A stretch of 64,000 nucleotides of DNA from Dryomyza anilis (lineage: Eukaryota > Arthropoda > Insecta > Diptera > Dryomyzidae): NCBI GenBank assembly GCA_951804985.1, contig OX638131.1:8532630-8596629 (forward strand), written 5' to 3'. Numbering within the stretch: the first letter of the stretch is position 1; each line of letters begins with the position of its first letter. The notes beneath the pieces are model-generated. The model was not told the origin of the DNA, searched no databases, and saw nothing but the letters and a program-made list of their open reading frames with translations. A program made the translations under genes and the position numbers. Positions 10,915-21,048 of this stretch are shown here, one piece after another.

Positions 10915-12334
10915 TTACAACAAACGGTATTTCGTTGCGCGCAATATCGGGTACTTGTGTCCGCTACATGTACCCTGAAAGTCATCGTGGCTCAGGTCGA
11001 AGAGCGCAATGCCGCCGAGACCCTTGGATTTAGCATAGATCGCCTTATCCGCAGCCGTTTCGGGATCTTCGTAACTAATCCAGATGCCATTTTTGCCGTT
11101 TTCATTAGCGGGACGAAAAGCGTAGCTACCATATGATTTAGTTATATCGTGCACATGATGCACATTCGAATTTGGCGTTGCTAACAACCCACATATCTCA
11201 GGCCAATTTAGAATTCCGTTTTTCTTGCTTAGAGCGCCAGCGGGTGCAGCACCAAATGTCGTGGCTACTACTGGCGTACCGCTGGTACCCGAGTCACTAG
11301 TCAATTCCCAGGCACGTCCATAGCTAGCAATACCTAAGTTTAAACGGTTTGAGGGAAAACCTTTTGAAAGCCAAAAATCAACCTGGAAATTGACATTGTA
11401 GTGACCCAGACGATTCTGGTCTTTGAGCTCATATAGTGGCGCCGTATAGTCTGCTTCATCGGGATTACGTCCGGGTGTCAGAAAGTCGAAGGCAGCAAGC
11501 GTGACAAAATCGAGTTTATTACTAAGAACCGGTACATCAAAATACCCTGCGAGAAAGAATTAAAATGCAAAAAATTAAACCTATTCAATGATTTTGGTTA
11601 TCGAACATACATGTGGAATTTACATTTGGCAAAACGGTCATTGACACCGTCAATTGTGCTGCATGAAATACATTAGTTAGCGTATGCACCAAACTGGTGT
11701 ACTGTTCCTTATGCCACGTGGCATCTTTGTCCACAACAAAATCACCAGTGAACAACTTTTTAAAACCCTTCCAGGCGGTGCCGGCACCAGTGTGCACCTT
11801 GCGTGGTTTATTACGTGGAAATTGTAGCGCCAGATCCAAGCCATCGAAACCAAGGTCATGCACCATTTTGTGCGCTGACACAATAAAGTTCAACTGTTTT
11901 GATTTGCCAGCCTCCAAGAGTGCTATGTGTTTTGCTGATTGGTCCGCATCGCGATCACCGCCGAGACTTAGTATAAATTTCACATGGGGAAACTTTCGCT
12001 TCAATGCGGCTATAGTGCCAGCATGGGCATTACCCAAAGCCGGATTTGATTGTAGACTCACTACCTCAAATGTATCCGATTTGATGCCAACAAAACCATA
12101 GATAAGATGGGTACAGAATTGCAAAGCTATTTCCAAGTCGCTGATGTTATATTGTGACGCAGCTGTTGATATAGGCGATATAGAAATTAGCATGATTACT
12201 TAAAAATGTGGATACTTATAAAAACCTTCTCTTTGTGCGCTGTCCGCATTATAGTAGCAGATTAGATTGTTTGTTTGGGCAGCTATGCCCAACCAGGATC
12301 CTACGATCAGTAGGAGAAAGGCGTATAATTTCAT
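10915..12334 (-). CDS. Idgf: Imaginal disc growth factor-like protein, copy A
   Basis: Three exons: 12334-12226 (109 bp), 12162-11611 (552 bp) and 11546-10915 (632 bp including stop), giving about 430 residues. Introns are 63 and 64 bp, both phase 1. Residues 1-19 form a signal peptide (hydrophobic LLLIVGSWLG). Mature Cys26 and Cys53 fit the conserved Idgf disulfide. The GH18 motif is FDGLDLALQF with Gln150 where active chitinases have Glu, so no hydrolase activity is expected. The family-specific KPRKVH insertion follows at once, and an N-glycosylation site NST precedes exon 3. The family is secreted and promotes cell proliferation with insulin and cuticle integrity in Drosophila. Oddities: the first intron has a weak donor (GTTTTT), and a loop in exon 3 around residues 335-345 is 8 residues shorter than in copy B (the APIRRV stretch is missing). 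A TCAGT initiator lies at 12363-12367, about 30 nt above the ATG, with a weak TAAAAG TATA-like word above it. Copy A is closest to copy B. Confidence 0.93.
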
Positions 12335-12362
12335 GTCTTACAAGTTCGAAGAAGAAATCTCT

Positions 12363-12367
12363 ACTGA
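12363..12367 (-). promoter_or_regulatory. TCAGT initiator of Idgf gene A
   Basis: The plus strand reads ACTGA, so the minus strand reads TCAGT within AGTTCAGTAGAG, an arthropod-type initiator, about 30 nt upstream of the ATG at 12334. The TATA-like word (TGTAAAAG, about 12383-12390) is weak. The call rests on motif and position only. Confidence 0.4.
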
Positions 12368-12509
12368 ACTAAACTCGAAATACTTTTACAGCACATAGCT
12401 TTTTTCTGATAGCTTATCAGCGCTATAATGTTAAAAGGTCACTGATAATTTCCCTAATATAGCTGTTTTAAAAAAGCACACACATTGTAAAGTTGGAATT
12501 ATTTAATTA

Positions 12510-12515
12510 TTTATT
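12510..12515 (-). promoter_or_regulatory. AATAAA polyadenylation signal of Idgf gene B
   Basis: The plus strand reads TTTATT, 24 nt past the gene B stop codon. Only about 200 bp separate this stop from the start codon of gene A, so terminator and next promoter are packed together. Confidence 0.6.
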
Positions 12516-12538
12516 AATTATATTTCATAACAAAAAAA

Positions 12539-13985
12539 CTACAATAAACGGTATTTAGCTGCACGCAGCATCGGGTATTTGTCGCCGGTACATTTGCCAC
12601 GGAAATCATCATAACTCAAGTCGAACAATGCAATGCCACCCAGATTCTTGGTTTTTACATAGCCTGCCTTATTTGCAGCGGTATCCGGATCTTCGTAGCT
12701 AACCCACAAACCGTGTTCGCCATTCGCATCAGCCGGACGAAAACCGTAAGTACCGTAACGTTTGGTCGGATCGCCAACACGACGTATGGGTGCCATTGTA
12801 CCTTTAGCATTGTAGTTACCCGGATTCGGTAACATTTCGCAGATCTCTGTCCAACTGAGTAGTCCCGGAATTTTCGACATATAACCCGCCGGAGCTGCAC
12901 CATTGGTAGCAGTAACCACTGGCATACCGGTGGCACCAGAATCGGCAGTCATTGCCCAAGCACGTCCATATGCTGGAATGCCAACAATAAGCTTATTGGC
13001 AGGATAACGTTGTAATGTCCAATCCTCTACTTGAAAGTTGACATTATAATGATCCAAGCGATTCTGATCGTGCAACTCGTAAAGAGGAGCCGTAAAGTCT
13101 GCTTCCTCGGGATTGCGTTCCGGTGTAAGAAAGTCGAATGCCGCAAGTGTAACAAAATCTAAGCTGTTGGTGATAGCCGGTATATCAAAGTACCCTAATT
13201 AGATGATTAAACAGAGCTCATTTAATAAATTTTAGTCATTAAACTGCTTCAACTTACATGATGAGTTAACATTTGGCAATACTGTCATGCTCAGCAATAA
13301 GTTCTCGCCTCGGAAAACAGTGCTCAAATCACGTACCAAATCCGTAAACTGTTCCTTATGCTCTGCCGATTGTTTATCTACAATGTAATCGCCTGTGAAT
13401 AACTTTTTGAAACTCTTCCAGGCTAAGCCCGCATCGGTGTGAACTTTGCGTGGTTTATTTTTGGGAAACTGAAAGGCCAAATCCAGGCCGTCGAAACCAA
13501 AATTGCGCACTATATTCTGTGCCGATACAATAAACTCGTTCTGTTTCTGTCTGCCTGCTTCCAAAAGTGCCATATATTTCTCAGGCTGTTCCAAATCATG
13601 ATCACCACCGATGCTCAACAAAAATTTGACTTGTGGATTGCGCTCTTTCAATGCGGTTACAGTGGCAAAGTGACGCTTGCGTATGTCCAAATTCTCATCG
13701 AGGCTGACTACTTGAAAGGTATCCGCCTTAATGCCAGCATAACCGTATACAACATGTGTGCATACTTGCAAGGCAATTTCCAAATCGGTCACATCGAACC
13801 TTGCAAAACCTAAAGGAAGTAAGTGTACAATTTATAAAACACAAGAGCGCAAATATACAGTCTAATCGAAATGTACCTAATCTTTCTGAACTCTCCGCAT
13901 TATAATAACAGATTAAGTTTTGTCCCAAGGCAACGATGCCCTGCCAAAAACTAACGAATACCAATAAGTATGCGTATAAATTCAT
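12539..13985 (-). CDS. Idgf: Imaginal disc growth factor-like protein, copy B
   Basis: Exons are 13985-13877 (109 bp), 13809-13258 (552 bp) and 13194-12539 (656 bp), coding for about 438 residues. Introns of 67 and 63 bp are phase 1 with GT..AG ends. The start is the ATG at 13985; an upstream in-frame GTG is not needed. Residues 1-20 are a signal peptide. Cys26 and Cys53 are conserved. The strand of the GH18 barrel with KFLLSIGGD is at about 98-106, and the active-site motif FDGLDLAFQF carries Gln150 instead of the catalytic Glu, followed by KPRKVH, the Idgf hallmark insertion. Exon 3 has the Idgf blocks FDFLTPERNPEEADF, YGRAWAMTADSG and LGGIALFDLSYDDFRG. The protein should be a secreted, catalytically dead chitinase-like growth factor. 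Its closest relative here is copy A (both have ICYYNA in exon 1). A good TATA and initiator lie upstream. Confidence 0.95.
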
Positions 13986-14013
13986 GTCTTTCGTCTTCAC
14001 CTAATAGAACTCG

Positions 14014-14042
14014 ACTGAAATATTTTGAAGAGCTACTATATA
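14014..14042 (-). promoter_or_regulatory. Core promoter of Idgf gene B (TATATA plus TCAGT initiator)
   Basis: On the minus strand TTATATAGT lies at about 14035-14043, and TTTCAGTCGAG, a good arthropod initiator (TCAGT at 14018-14014), follows about 25 nt downstream. That is the normal TATA-to-initiator spacing. The predicted transcript start gives a 5' UTR of about 30 nt before the ATG at 13985. This is inferred from motifs and spacing only. Confidence 0.65.
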
Positions 14043-14191
14043 AGCTGGCTTATTTTTATGACGCTTATCAAATTCTTGCCAAACAAGTTTAAAAGTCATA
14101 CCCAGTGATTGATTTTAATTAGCAGCAGTTTTATTAACGAGATACTGGGTCATTCGAAGAAATAACATTTATATTTTAAAAAAAAAACAAC

Positions 14192-14197
14192 TTTATT
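14192..14197 (-). promoter_or_regulatory. AATAAA polyadenylation signal of Idgf gene C
   Basis: The plus strand reads TTTATT, 18 nt past the gene C stop codon, consistent with a very short 3' UTR as in genes A and B. Confidence 0.6.
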
Positions 14198-14214
14198 CAC
14201 TATAATTCAATATT

Positions 14215-17200
14215 TTACAAACGATACTTAATAGCACGCAACAGCGGGTACCTATCACCGGTACATAAACCACGGAAATCATCGTAGCCAAGATCGAACA
14301 ATGCAATGCCGCCCAAACCTTTGGAGTTTACATAGCTAGCTTTGCTGGACATCGACTCAGTATCCTCATAGCTCACCCAGATACCGTTATCGCCATTAGA
14401 ATCAGCAGTACGATAGGCATAGGTGCCCAGACGTTTCGTGGGATCCGAAATGCGACGGAGCGGTGCATCGGCACCCTTCAAATACGAATTTGTAGGATTT
14501 GGCAGTTTTGCACAAATTTCGGGCCAACTCAAAAGACCAGCTTTTAGACTTTGTAAGCCAGCATCCGCAGCACCATCAGTAGCAGGAATCACAGGTACAC
14601 CGGTCATGCCCGAATCGGTGGTCATCTTCCAGGCACGTCCATATGCAGCCACACCAACGATGATTTTATGTTTGGGGCATTGATTCTGAAGCCAGTATTC
14701 CACCTGGAAATTAACACTAAAGTGACCCAAACCCAAACGATTCTCTTCATTCGGTTCATAAAGGGGTGCAGTATAATCGGCTTCTTCGGGATTGCGTTCC
14801 GGGGTATAGAAGTCGAATGCGGCCAAATTAATTAAGTCAAAATTACTGCTGATGGCAGGTACATCAAAATACCCTGTATTCGGAGTAAATACAAGTTATA
14901 TGTTATCAATTATATTAAGAGTGCTTATGACTTACAGGTGGAGTTCACATTCGGCAATACGGTAAGTGTTAACAACAAATTATCTGGCCGGAAAGCATTC
15001 TTTAGATCGCGTACAAAAGCAGTAAACTGCTCCTTGTGCATATCAGCCTTTGGGTCAACCACAAAATTGCCAGTGAAAAACTTTTTGAATTTTTTCCAGG
15101 CCATACCCGCGCCTGAGTGCACCTTGCGTGGTTTGTTCTTGGGAAATTGGAAGGCCAAATCTAAACCATCGAAACCATAGCTACGCACCAACGAGTGCGC
15201 AGAGTTAATGAATGAGGTCTGTTTCACCTTCTCGCCCTCCAGCAGCTCCATGTACTTTTCCGAGGGTGCATTCTCAACATCCTTATCACCGCCCACACTT
15301 AGCAAAACCTTAAGGTGGGGGAATTTTCGTTTCAATGCAGTTATTTCGGAATACTGATGCTTGTGCACGTCCAGATTTTCATTGAGACTGACAACCTGGT
15401 AGGTATCGGTCTTAATGCCAGCATAGCCATACATCAGATGGGTGCAGAATTGCAAGGCGATCTCCAGATCGGGATTTAAAAGTTTGCCAAGACCTGCGAT
15501 ATTGTTATAAAATACATTCGCGTTAATATTTAGAAGATCGAACGATCGTTTGAACAAATGAAACAAAAAAAAAAAGACGACGACACAAAACAGCGAATGA
15601 CGTAACACAAATTTAAAACCAGAATGAGCTCGAAGCATGAATTGTGTGATTTCAGTCTGAATGAATTGTACGCTTAAATTGTCATTGTCTACAGTTGAAC
15701 GTTTGAGTCATGGCGTTTGTTAAACAACCTTGTAACTGCTTTTAGCATTTTATTTATTCATGACGATTTCGTCGGAATCATTTTAAGTTTTGTTGTGATT
15801 CTCAATGTTCTTTGTTGTTTTTGTTTTTTCAATGTAAACAGATAAACTAACGACCCGACGCGTAAAGCTTGAAAGTGAGCGTTTTGTATTAAGATCATGT
15901 GCTTGGTTTAAACGCAAATAAATTATGACTTAACTTCTTAGTAATTAGAAACAATTGAAATTGATTTAGTATACTTATTGGCTTGGCAAAATTTCGCAGA
16001 ATTTAGCAAATTGAAGCGGAAGTTACTTGAACGTGTATGATATGGCAGGCCAATTGAGCATTTAATTAAAAGGATTTTTAAATAGTACCAATGAAATAAA
16101 TAGCGTCGTTGGGAAGTGCGTTTGACAGCGAGTCTAAAGGTCCAGAGTTCGAACTCTACGAATGTGAACCTCAAAAAAGAAAATGTTTTCCTAAATTTAA
16201 GTAATAAGTAGATTCTTTGGCAAGTCCGTTTGACAGAGAGTCTAAAGGTCCAGAGTTCGAACAATACGAATGTTTACTTCAAAAAAGAAAATACTTTCAC
16301 TCCAGCTAAGAATTATCAAGTAAGGAACTTGCAAAACTGTATAAAAATCCGCTTCAATTCCATATTTTGTGATGGACCAAAATTACGTAGGACGGTGTAC
16401 ACTCAGAATAGTGATATCACTACGGACCTAGTTGATCTGATATGAGTTACCTACCAATCGGCAGAGAATAGCTAACCTCGGAGAGCAATAATTGCTTAAA
16501 AAAGAACCTCTTCGGATTCAGCATTGCATTTTGTCCAGTAAGTCTTTTGTATATTTTGGTGTTACTTGAGGTACATTTACAAAAATGAATGGATCATAGG
16601 TCAAAGTGAACCGATCATGCCCATTTTCAGTACCAAACAACATCGATATATAAGAAATCTTAGATTTCACCAATTTAGCTCTTCTTGTTTTCGAGTAATC
16701 GTGATTTAGACAAATAGACAGATACAGACAGATGGAGAAACATACGGACAGATGACCATCGATGCTAAGTCGACATTTATCAAGAACATATTGACTTTTC
16801 TATACCAGCCACACCTCTATTTTTGTTTTACAAACGAATTAACAAAGTCAATATAAAAATTATGCCTACTAGAGCTCGGAGAGCAATAATTGCTTTAAAA
16901 ATTACCTCTTCGGATTCAGCAATGCATTTCGTCCAGTAAGTCTCTTGTATATTTTAGTGTTACTTGAAGTACATTTACAAAAAAGAATGGATCATAGTTC
17001 AAAGTGTACCGATCATGCCCATTTTCAGTACCTAACAGCGTCGATATATAAGTAATCTTAGATTTCACCGATATAGCACTTCTTATTTTCGTGTAATCGT
17101 GATTTAGACAAATAGACAGATCAGACAGATGGAGAAACATACGGACTGATAACCATTGATGCTTAGTCGACATTTATCAAGAACATATTGACTTTTCCAT

Positions 17201-17552
17201 ATCAGCCACGCCTCTATTTGAGTCTTAAAAACGAATGAATACAGTGAATAGTAAAACTATGGCTACTATTACTCGAAGAAGCACAAAAAAATCTAAAGTT
17301 GATTGAATGTTTATTGATTAAATATAAAAAAAAAAATTCTTCATATCAAAAAAGATCCCCTTTCAATGACTCACATTATAACTATTGTTTCAAACACTTA
17401 CAACACCAACACAAATCACAATAAATGCAAACATTTCAATTACCTTCACGTATAAAACTCGAAGAATCATAGTAGCAAACCATATTCGAGGTACCATTGG
17501 TTTGTGCTGCCCAAATTCCCGCAATGAGCGAGAGAAATATTAAAAACTTCAT
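14215..17552 (-). CDS. Idgf: Imaginal disc growth factor-like protein, copy C, with long first intron
   Basis: Exons are 17552-17444 (109 bp), 15493-14936 (558 bp) and 14873-14215 (659 bp), coding for about 441 residues. Intron 1 is about 1,950 bp, intron 2 is 62 bp, and both are phase 1. Exon 1 encodes a signal peptide (LIFLSLIAGIWAA) and MVCYYDSSSFIREG. Exon 2 begins GLGKLLNPDLEIALQFC, very like Drosophila Idgf proteins. The two extra codons lie in the GGDKDVENAPSEKY loop. The GH18 motif is FDGLDLAFQF with Gln152 replacing the catalytic Glu, then KPRKVHSGAG. Exon 3 has FDFYTPERNPEEAD, YGRAWKMTTDSG and ends KYRL. The long open frame running upstream of exon 2 (to 15638) is intron read-through, not coding. 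The exon 1 assignment rests on its exact match in length, phase and content to the sister genes. TCAGT initiators lie at 17604-17600 and 17621-17617. Confidence 0.92.
16104..16300 (+). repeat. Two tRNA-like SINE fragments in tandem
   Basis: Two stretches about 112 bp apart share AGTCTAAAGGTCCAGAGTTCGAAC, split here as AGTCTAAAGGTCCAG and GAGTTCGAAC. The GAGTTCGAAC word resembles the box B of RNA polymerase III genes, and AAGTGCGTTTGACAG resembles the tRNA D-arm to anticodon-arm part of the SINE family seen elsewhere in the window. Each is followed by CTTCAAAAAAGAAAAT or CCTCAAAAAAGAAAAT. They look like related, truncated tRNA-derived elements and not functional tRNA genes. Confidence 0.5.
16477..17270. 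repeat. Direct duplication of an approximately 398-bp unit
   Basis: Copy 1 is about 16477-16874 and copy 2 about 16875-17270. Both start CTCGGAGAGCAATAATTGCTT and share long blocks, including CCGATCATGCCCATTTTCAG and GATGGAGAAACATACGGAC. Differences are scattered substitutions, so the duplication is not very recent. The unit looks like a dispersed non-coding repeat. The minus-strand open frame in copy 2 (16916-17173) is not conserved in copy 1. Confidence 0.75.
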
Positions 17553-17927
17553 TTTTATGCTGCCGAAAATGATGTGCAGATCAACGCAATTGAAACGAAA
17601 CTGATCTAGAATAGCAACTGAGTTGTCAACAACATGTATAGTGGCTTAAAATACAATAGAGATTAAAGCTTACAGAGCGTTAGCTTGAGTACAATTTTCC
17701 ATAGAGTACAAAGCTTTGTGAGAGTACTGAATGACAGAGGCAGTTCATGCAAAGCACGTCAAAGCCTTATCTGCACGATACATATAAATGAGTGTCGAAA
17801 TGAGCCTCTTATGGGGGACTTATTTTGCAAGGGGAACTATTCGAATATGACTGATGCTATATAAACAAAAGATTAGCACATAGACACGTTTCGAGAGAGG
17901 GTCAAATGATGGGGTCATTGTTTGTAT

Positions 17928-17932
17928 TTATT
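17928..17932 (-). promoter_or_regulatory. Possible AATAAA polyadenylation signal of Idgf gene D
   Basis: The plus strand reads TTTATT at about 17927-17932, so the transcript would read AATAAA about 75 nt past the gene D stop codon. This is weaker evidence than for the sister genes because AT content here is high. Confidence 0.35.
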
Positions 17933-18007
17933 TCCGATTATAGAATACAATAAAAAATTAAAATATGAACAAAAAAATACTAAAACTATTACATATTTTC
18001 ATGTTTT

Positions 18008-19440
18008 TTACAAACTAAATTTAACTGCACGCAAGATTGGATACTTTTGTCCCGTACACAAACCCCGGAAGTCATCGTAACTCAGATCGAATAGTGCTAC
18101 ACCGCCTAGGTTCTTTTCACGCACATAGGCCGCCTTAATGCCAGCCATATCTGGATCATCATAGCTCACCCAAATGCCGTGTTCGCCATTCTCATCAGCG
18201 GGACGTAGTGCATAATTGCCATATTTTTGTTCTAGATCCGTGACACGACGTAGTGGTGCATTGGGACCACGGAAATTTGTATTAACAGCATTTGGCAACT
18301 TGGAGCATATCTCAGGCCAACTAAGTAGTCCCGGTTTGTTGGATTGTAAACCAGCTTCTGCCGGTCCATTGGTATTCTCGACGACGGGCATTCCCGAGAG
18401 ACCTGAATCGGTTGTCATCATCCAGCTGCGTCCATATGTAGCAATGCCCAGGTTGAGTTTAAACGATGGCCATGCGTTATCCAACCAATATTTTAGCTGC
18501 ACCTCAGCATTATAGTGGGGCAGTCGATTTTGTTCGTTCGAGCTGTATAAGGAGGCTGTAAAATCGGCCTCTTCCGGATTGCGTTCGGGCGTTAGAAAGT
18601 CAAAGGCAGCGACATTGACGAAATCAAAGTGTGGCACGAGTTCGGGTACATCAAAATACCCTACATAGATATGGCATTAAAGTCATAATAATCAAATTTT
18701 CTATCACTTACATGTTGAGTTCACATTTGGCAACACTGTCATCGATAGCGATAAATTGCTAGAACGAAAGACTGAACCCAAATTCCTTGCCAGCTCTGTG
18801 TATTGCATCTTATGCTTATCTGATTCTTTGTCCACAATAAAATCTCCCGTAAATAGCTTCTTAAACTTCTTCCAGTAGGTGCCCACTGTACCGTGCACCT
18901 TACGAGGTTTATTGCGTGGCAGCTGGAAGGCTAAATCTAGCCCGTCGAAACCATTGCGACGCAATAGCGACACCGAACTATCTATAAAATTGTTTTGTCC
19001 CTCCGCATCAGCTTCCAAGAGGTTGACGTATTTCATTGGATGTTCGGCATCAACATCCTTATCACCACCAACGCTCAGAAATACCTTCAACTCTGGAAAT
19101 TTAGCCTTCAACATGGTTATCTGTGCGTAATGAAACATGTCCAGATCAACATTGAGGCTGAACAGTTCAAAAGTGTCCGGTTTGAGTCCTGCATAGCCGT
19201 ACATAAGATGCGTACAAAAGCCCAAAGCCAATTCGAGGTCATCGGGCAATAGTTTGGCGAAGCCTATAATAAATTTTCGGGTATATTAGAGACTGATTTT
19301 GGTAATTATAAATCAATAAAAATGTGTCTACCTTCTCTCAGATAACTCGATGAGTCATAGTAACAGACGAGGTTTCGTGCAGCCGTGGTTTGCATGACAA
19401 AAATGCCCAGCATTGAAATTAATATTCGTATTAAATTCAT
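18008..19440 (-). CDS. Idgf: Imaginal disc growth factor-like protein, copy D
   Basis: Exons are 19440-19332 (109 bp), 19263-18712 (552 bp) and 18660-18008 (653 bp), coding for about 437 residues. Introns of 68 and 51 bp are phase 1 with clean GT..AG ends. A signal peptide (LIRILISMLGIFVMQTTAA) precedes LVCYYDSSSYLREG, the most Drosophila-like N-terminus of the four. In exon 2 the barrel strand VFLSVGGDKD is followed by FDGLDLAFQL with Gln150 for the catalytic Glu, then KPRKVHGTVG. Exon 3 carries FDFLTPERNPEEADF, YGRSWMMTTDSG and LGGVALFDLSYDDFRG and ends KFSL. It should be a secreted, non-enzymatic chitinase-like growth factor. It is the first gene at the 5' end of the cluster. A TCAGT word (19472-19476) lies about 35 nt above the ATG, but no convincing TATA box is at the usual distance. 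Confidence 0.94.
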
Positions 19441-20040
19441 ATTTAATGAATTGTATTTATATTGTATGTGCACTGAATTTAAATACAGTGTTAATTGCTC
19501 TGTAATTTGCACTCTTCACGAATTCACATTAAGTTTGCAACTGAAATAAAAACTGTAAATGTACGAGTTCTACGACGACGATATGTTTGCTTATCAACGT
19601 TGTTTATAATATTAATTATTGTTTTTATAATTAACAAGTTGTTCTACACAGAATGCTCGATCTTGGCGTCATTAAGCAGCAAAATGTAGTGGCATATGTA
19701 ATATGTCTTTGGAAATTTAATAATATTATTGTTGACAGTTACGAATGAGATTTTCAATTTCTAGATTAATCGAATATGCTTTATTTCGAAAAATATAATA
19801 TATACCTTAAACTTATTAAAATCTCTAAATATTGTTTAATGTACGAATATTTTCAAACTAAGAATACTTTATATTATTGTAGAGTGTACAATAGGTTTTT
19901 TTTCCTATGAAAGCGCAGTAATTTAAGAATTAATTACTAAACAACTGGTTCCAGCTATCAAACAGTACGATTTAAAAATAAACAGACGTACATCTTAGGG
20001 TGACTTATAGTTTTGTGAGAACCGAAAAAGAAAATTGAAA
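19441..20040. other. Upstream region of Idgf gene D
   Basis: AT-rich sequence 5' of the cluster. A TCAGT initiator candidate lies at 19472-19476 (minus). Nothing further up is recognisable, and no gene or element end is seen before the GAATTGTCTC repeats start. Confidence 0.35.
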
Positions 20041-20955
20041 AATTCATGACCTAGTCAATTCTCTAAGAGGACAATGCATTACCGTCGAAATACTTCCATT
20101 TATACAATTTTTTTCCGAGACAGTTTTCCCAAATAACTTATGTCTCTGGAATGAATTGTCTCCGGGCAGATCTTTTTAAGTGATGAATTGTTTCAGGGAA
20201 TTAGTGTCTCAGGGAATAATTGTCTCGAGAAAGACTTGTCTTGCGAGGAATTGTCCGTGGATGAATTGTTAGCGTTCCCTGGAAAGAATTGTCTCAGGGC
20301 AGATCTATTTTAATGATGAATTGTATCAGGAAATAATTGTCTCAGGGAAGAATTGTCTCGAGAAAGACTTGTCTTGCGGGGAATTGTCCAGAGATGAATT
20401 CTTAGCGAATAATGGTTTCCCCGTTTTCTAAGATTTCTCTCTACAACTAATTTACTCGATGAGGTATTCTCTCAGGCTACAGTTTTCTCAGGAAATAATT
20501 GTCACGGGAAAGAAATGTCTTGAGGGTTATTGTTCGGGGATGACTATAACATATTTTCAATAATGTAATGAATTTTATTAGAGCAGCACTAAGTTGTTTG
20601 GCCCAAGTAACTCTTGCTTATAGAAAGAATTTCCTCAGGAAAGATTTATTTGGAGAAGAATTGTATGAAATGTCTCTGGCAATAAAGCGCTATAATCACG
20701 GCAGTAATGTCTCCGGAAATAATTGTCTCGGAAAAGAATTGTCATGAGAAAGAATGGTCCCGATGAAGAATTGTCTTGTGGGAAGTTGTTTGGGAATAAT
20801 GGGTTCGTGGAACACATCGATAACCCTTTTGTGAGAATTTACTCAGGAAATAGTTGGCTTGGAGAAGACCTTTCTCAGGGCTATACTGTCTCGGGGAAGA
20901 ATTGTCACAGAGCAGAAAAGTTTAAGGAAATAGTTGTAACGGAGCTAAATTGTGT
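20040..20955. repeat. Degenerate GAATTGTCTCGGGAA minisatellite with higher-order unit
   Basis: Words of the type GGAAGAATTGTCTCGAGAAAG recur every 15-25 bp, with many indels. A longer repeat of about 131 bp is visible: GGGCAGATCT followed by TGATGAATTG occurs near 20166 and 20297, and the block GAGAAAGACTTGTCTTGCG occurs in both units. Scattered members are at 22.29-22.39 kb and, in the other orientation, at 0.6-0.9 and 3.23-3.34 kb. Open frames across it are incidental. Confidence 0.65.
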
Positions 20956-20982
20956 GTAGTTTATGACAAGAATTGTCATCGG

Positions 20983-21048
20983 TAGCCGCGGTAGTTCAGT
21001 GGTTAGTGCGTTGGACTGCGAGCCGAAAGGTCCCCGGTATAAGCCTGC
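20983..21048 (+). mobile_element. SINE head (tRNA-derived), separated from its body
   Basis: This is tRNA-like sequence: GCCGCGGTAGTTCAGTGG with box A TAGTTCAGTGGTTAGTGCG, then GCGAGCCGAAAGGTCCCCGG and a degenerate box B GGTATAAGCC. It stops at AAGCCTG, exactly where the sister copies continue GACTGGGGC. That continuation is found at 22046, so a roughly 1-kb insertion separates the two halves. It is not a functional tRNA gene, since the arms do not pair properly. Confidence 0.75.

Larger units (their letters stand above)
15494..17443 (-). other. Repeat-filled first intron of Idgf gene C
   Basis: This intron is about 30 times longer than the homologous introns of A, B and D. It holds two tRNA-like fragments (about 16104-16200 and 16216-16300) and a direct duplication of about 398 bp (16477-17270). 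Both splice sites look good (donor AAGGTAATT, acceptor CGCAG). No other exon is visible inside it. Confidence 0.7.

Noticed and set aside
11697..15180. Plus-strand frames of 80-134 codons across the Idgf exons (for example 11697-12101 and 13439-13813)
   Set aside because: They are antisense shadows of the Idgf exon 2 sequences.
14925..15638. Longer first coding segment for Idgf copy C, using the ATG near 15638
   Set aside because: The upstream part is low-complexity intron read-through, a proper AG acceptor lies at the homologous position (15494-15495), and a perfect 109-bp exon 1 exists at 17444-17552.
10915..19440. Active GH18 chitinases
   Set aside because: All four have FDGLDLA(F/L)Q with Gln at the catalytic Glu position and the Idgf-specific KPRKVH insertion.
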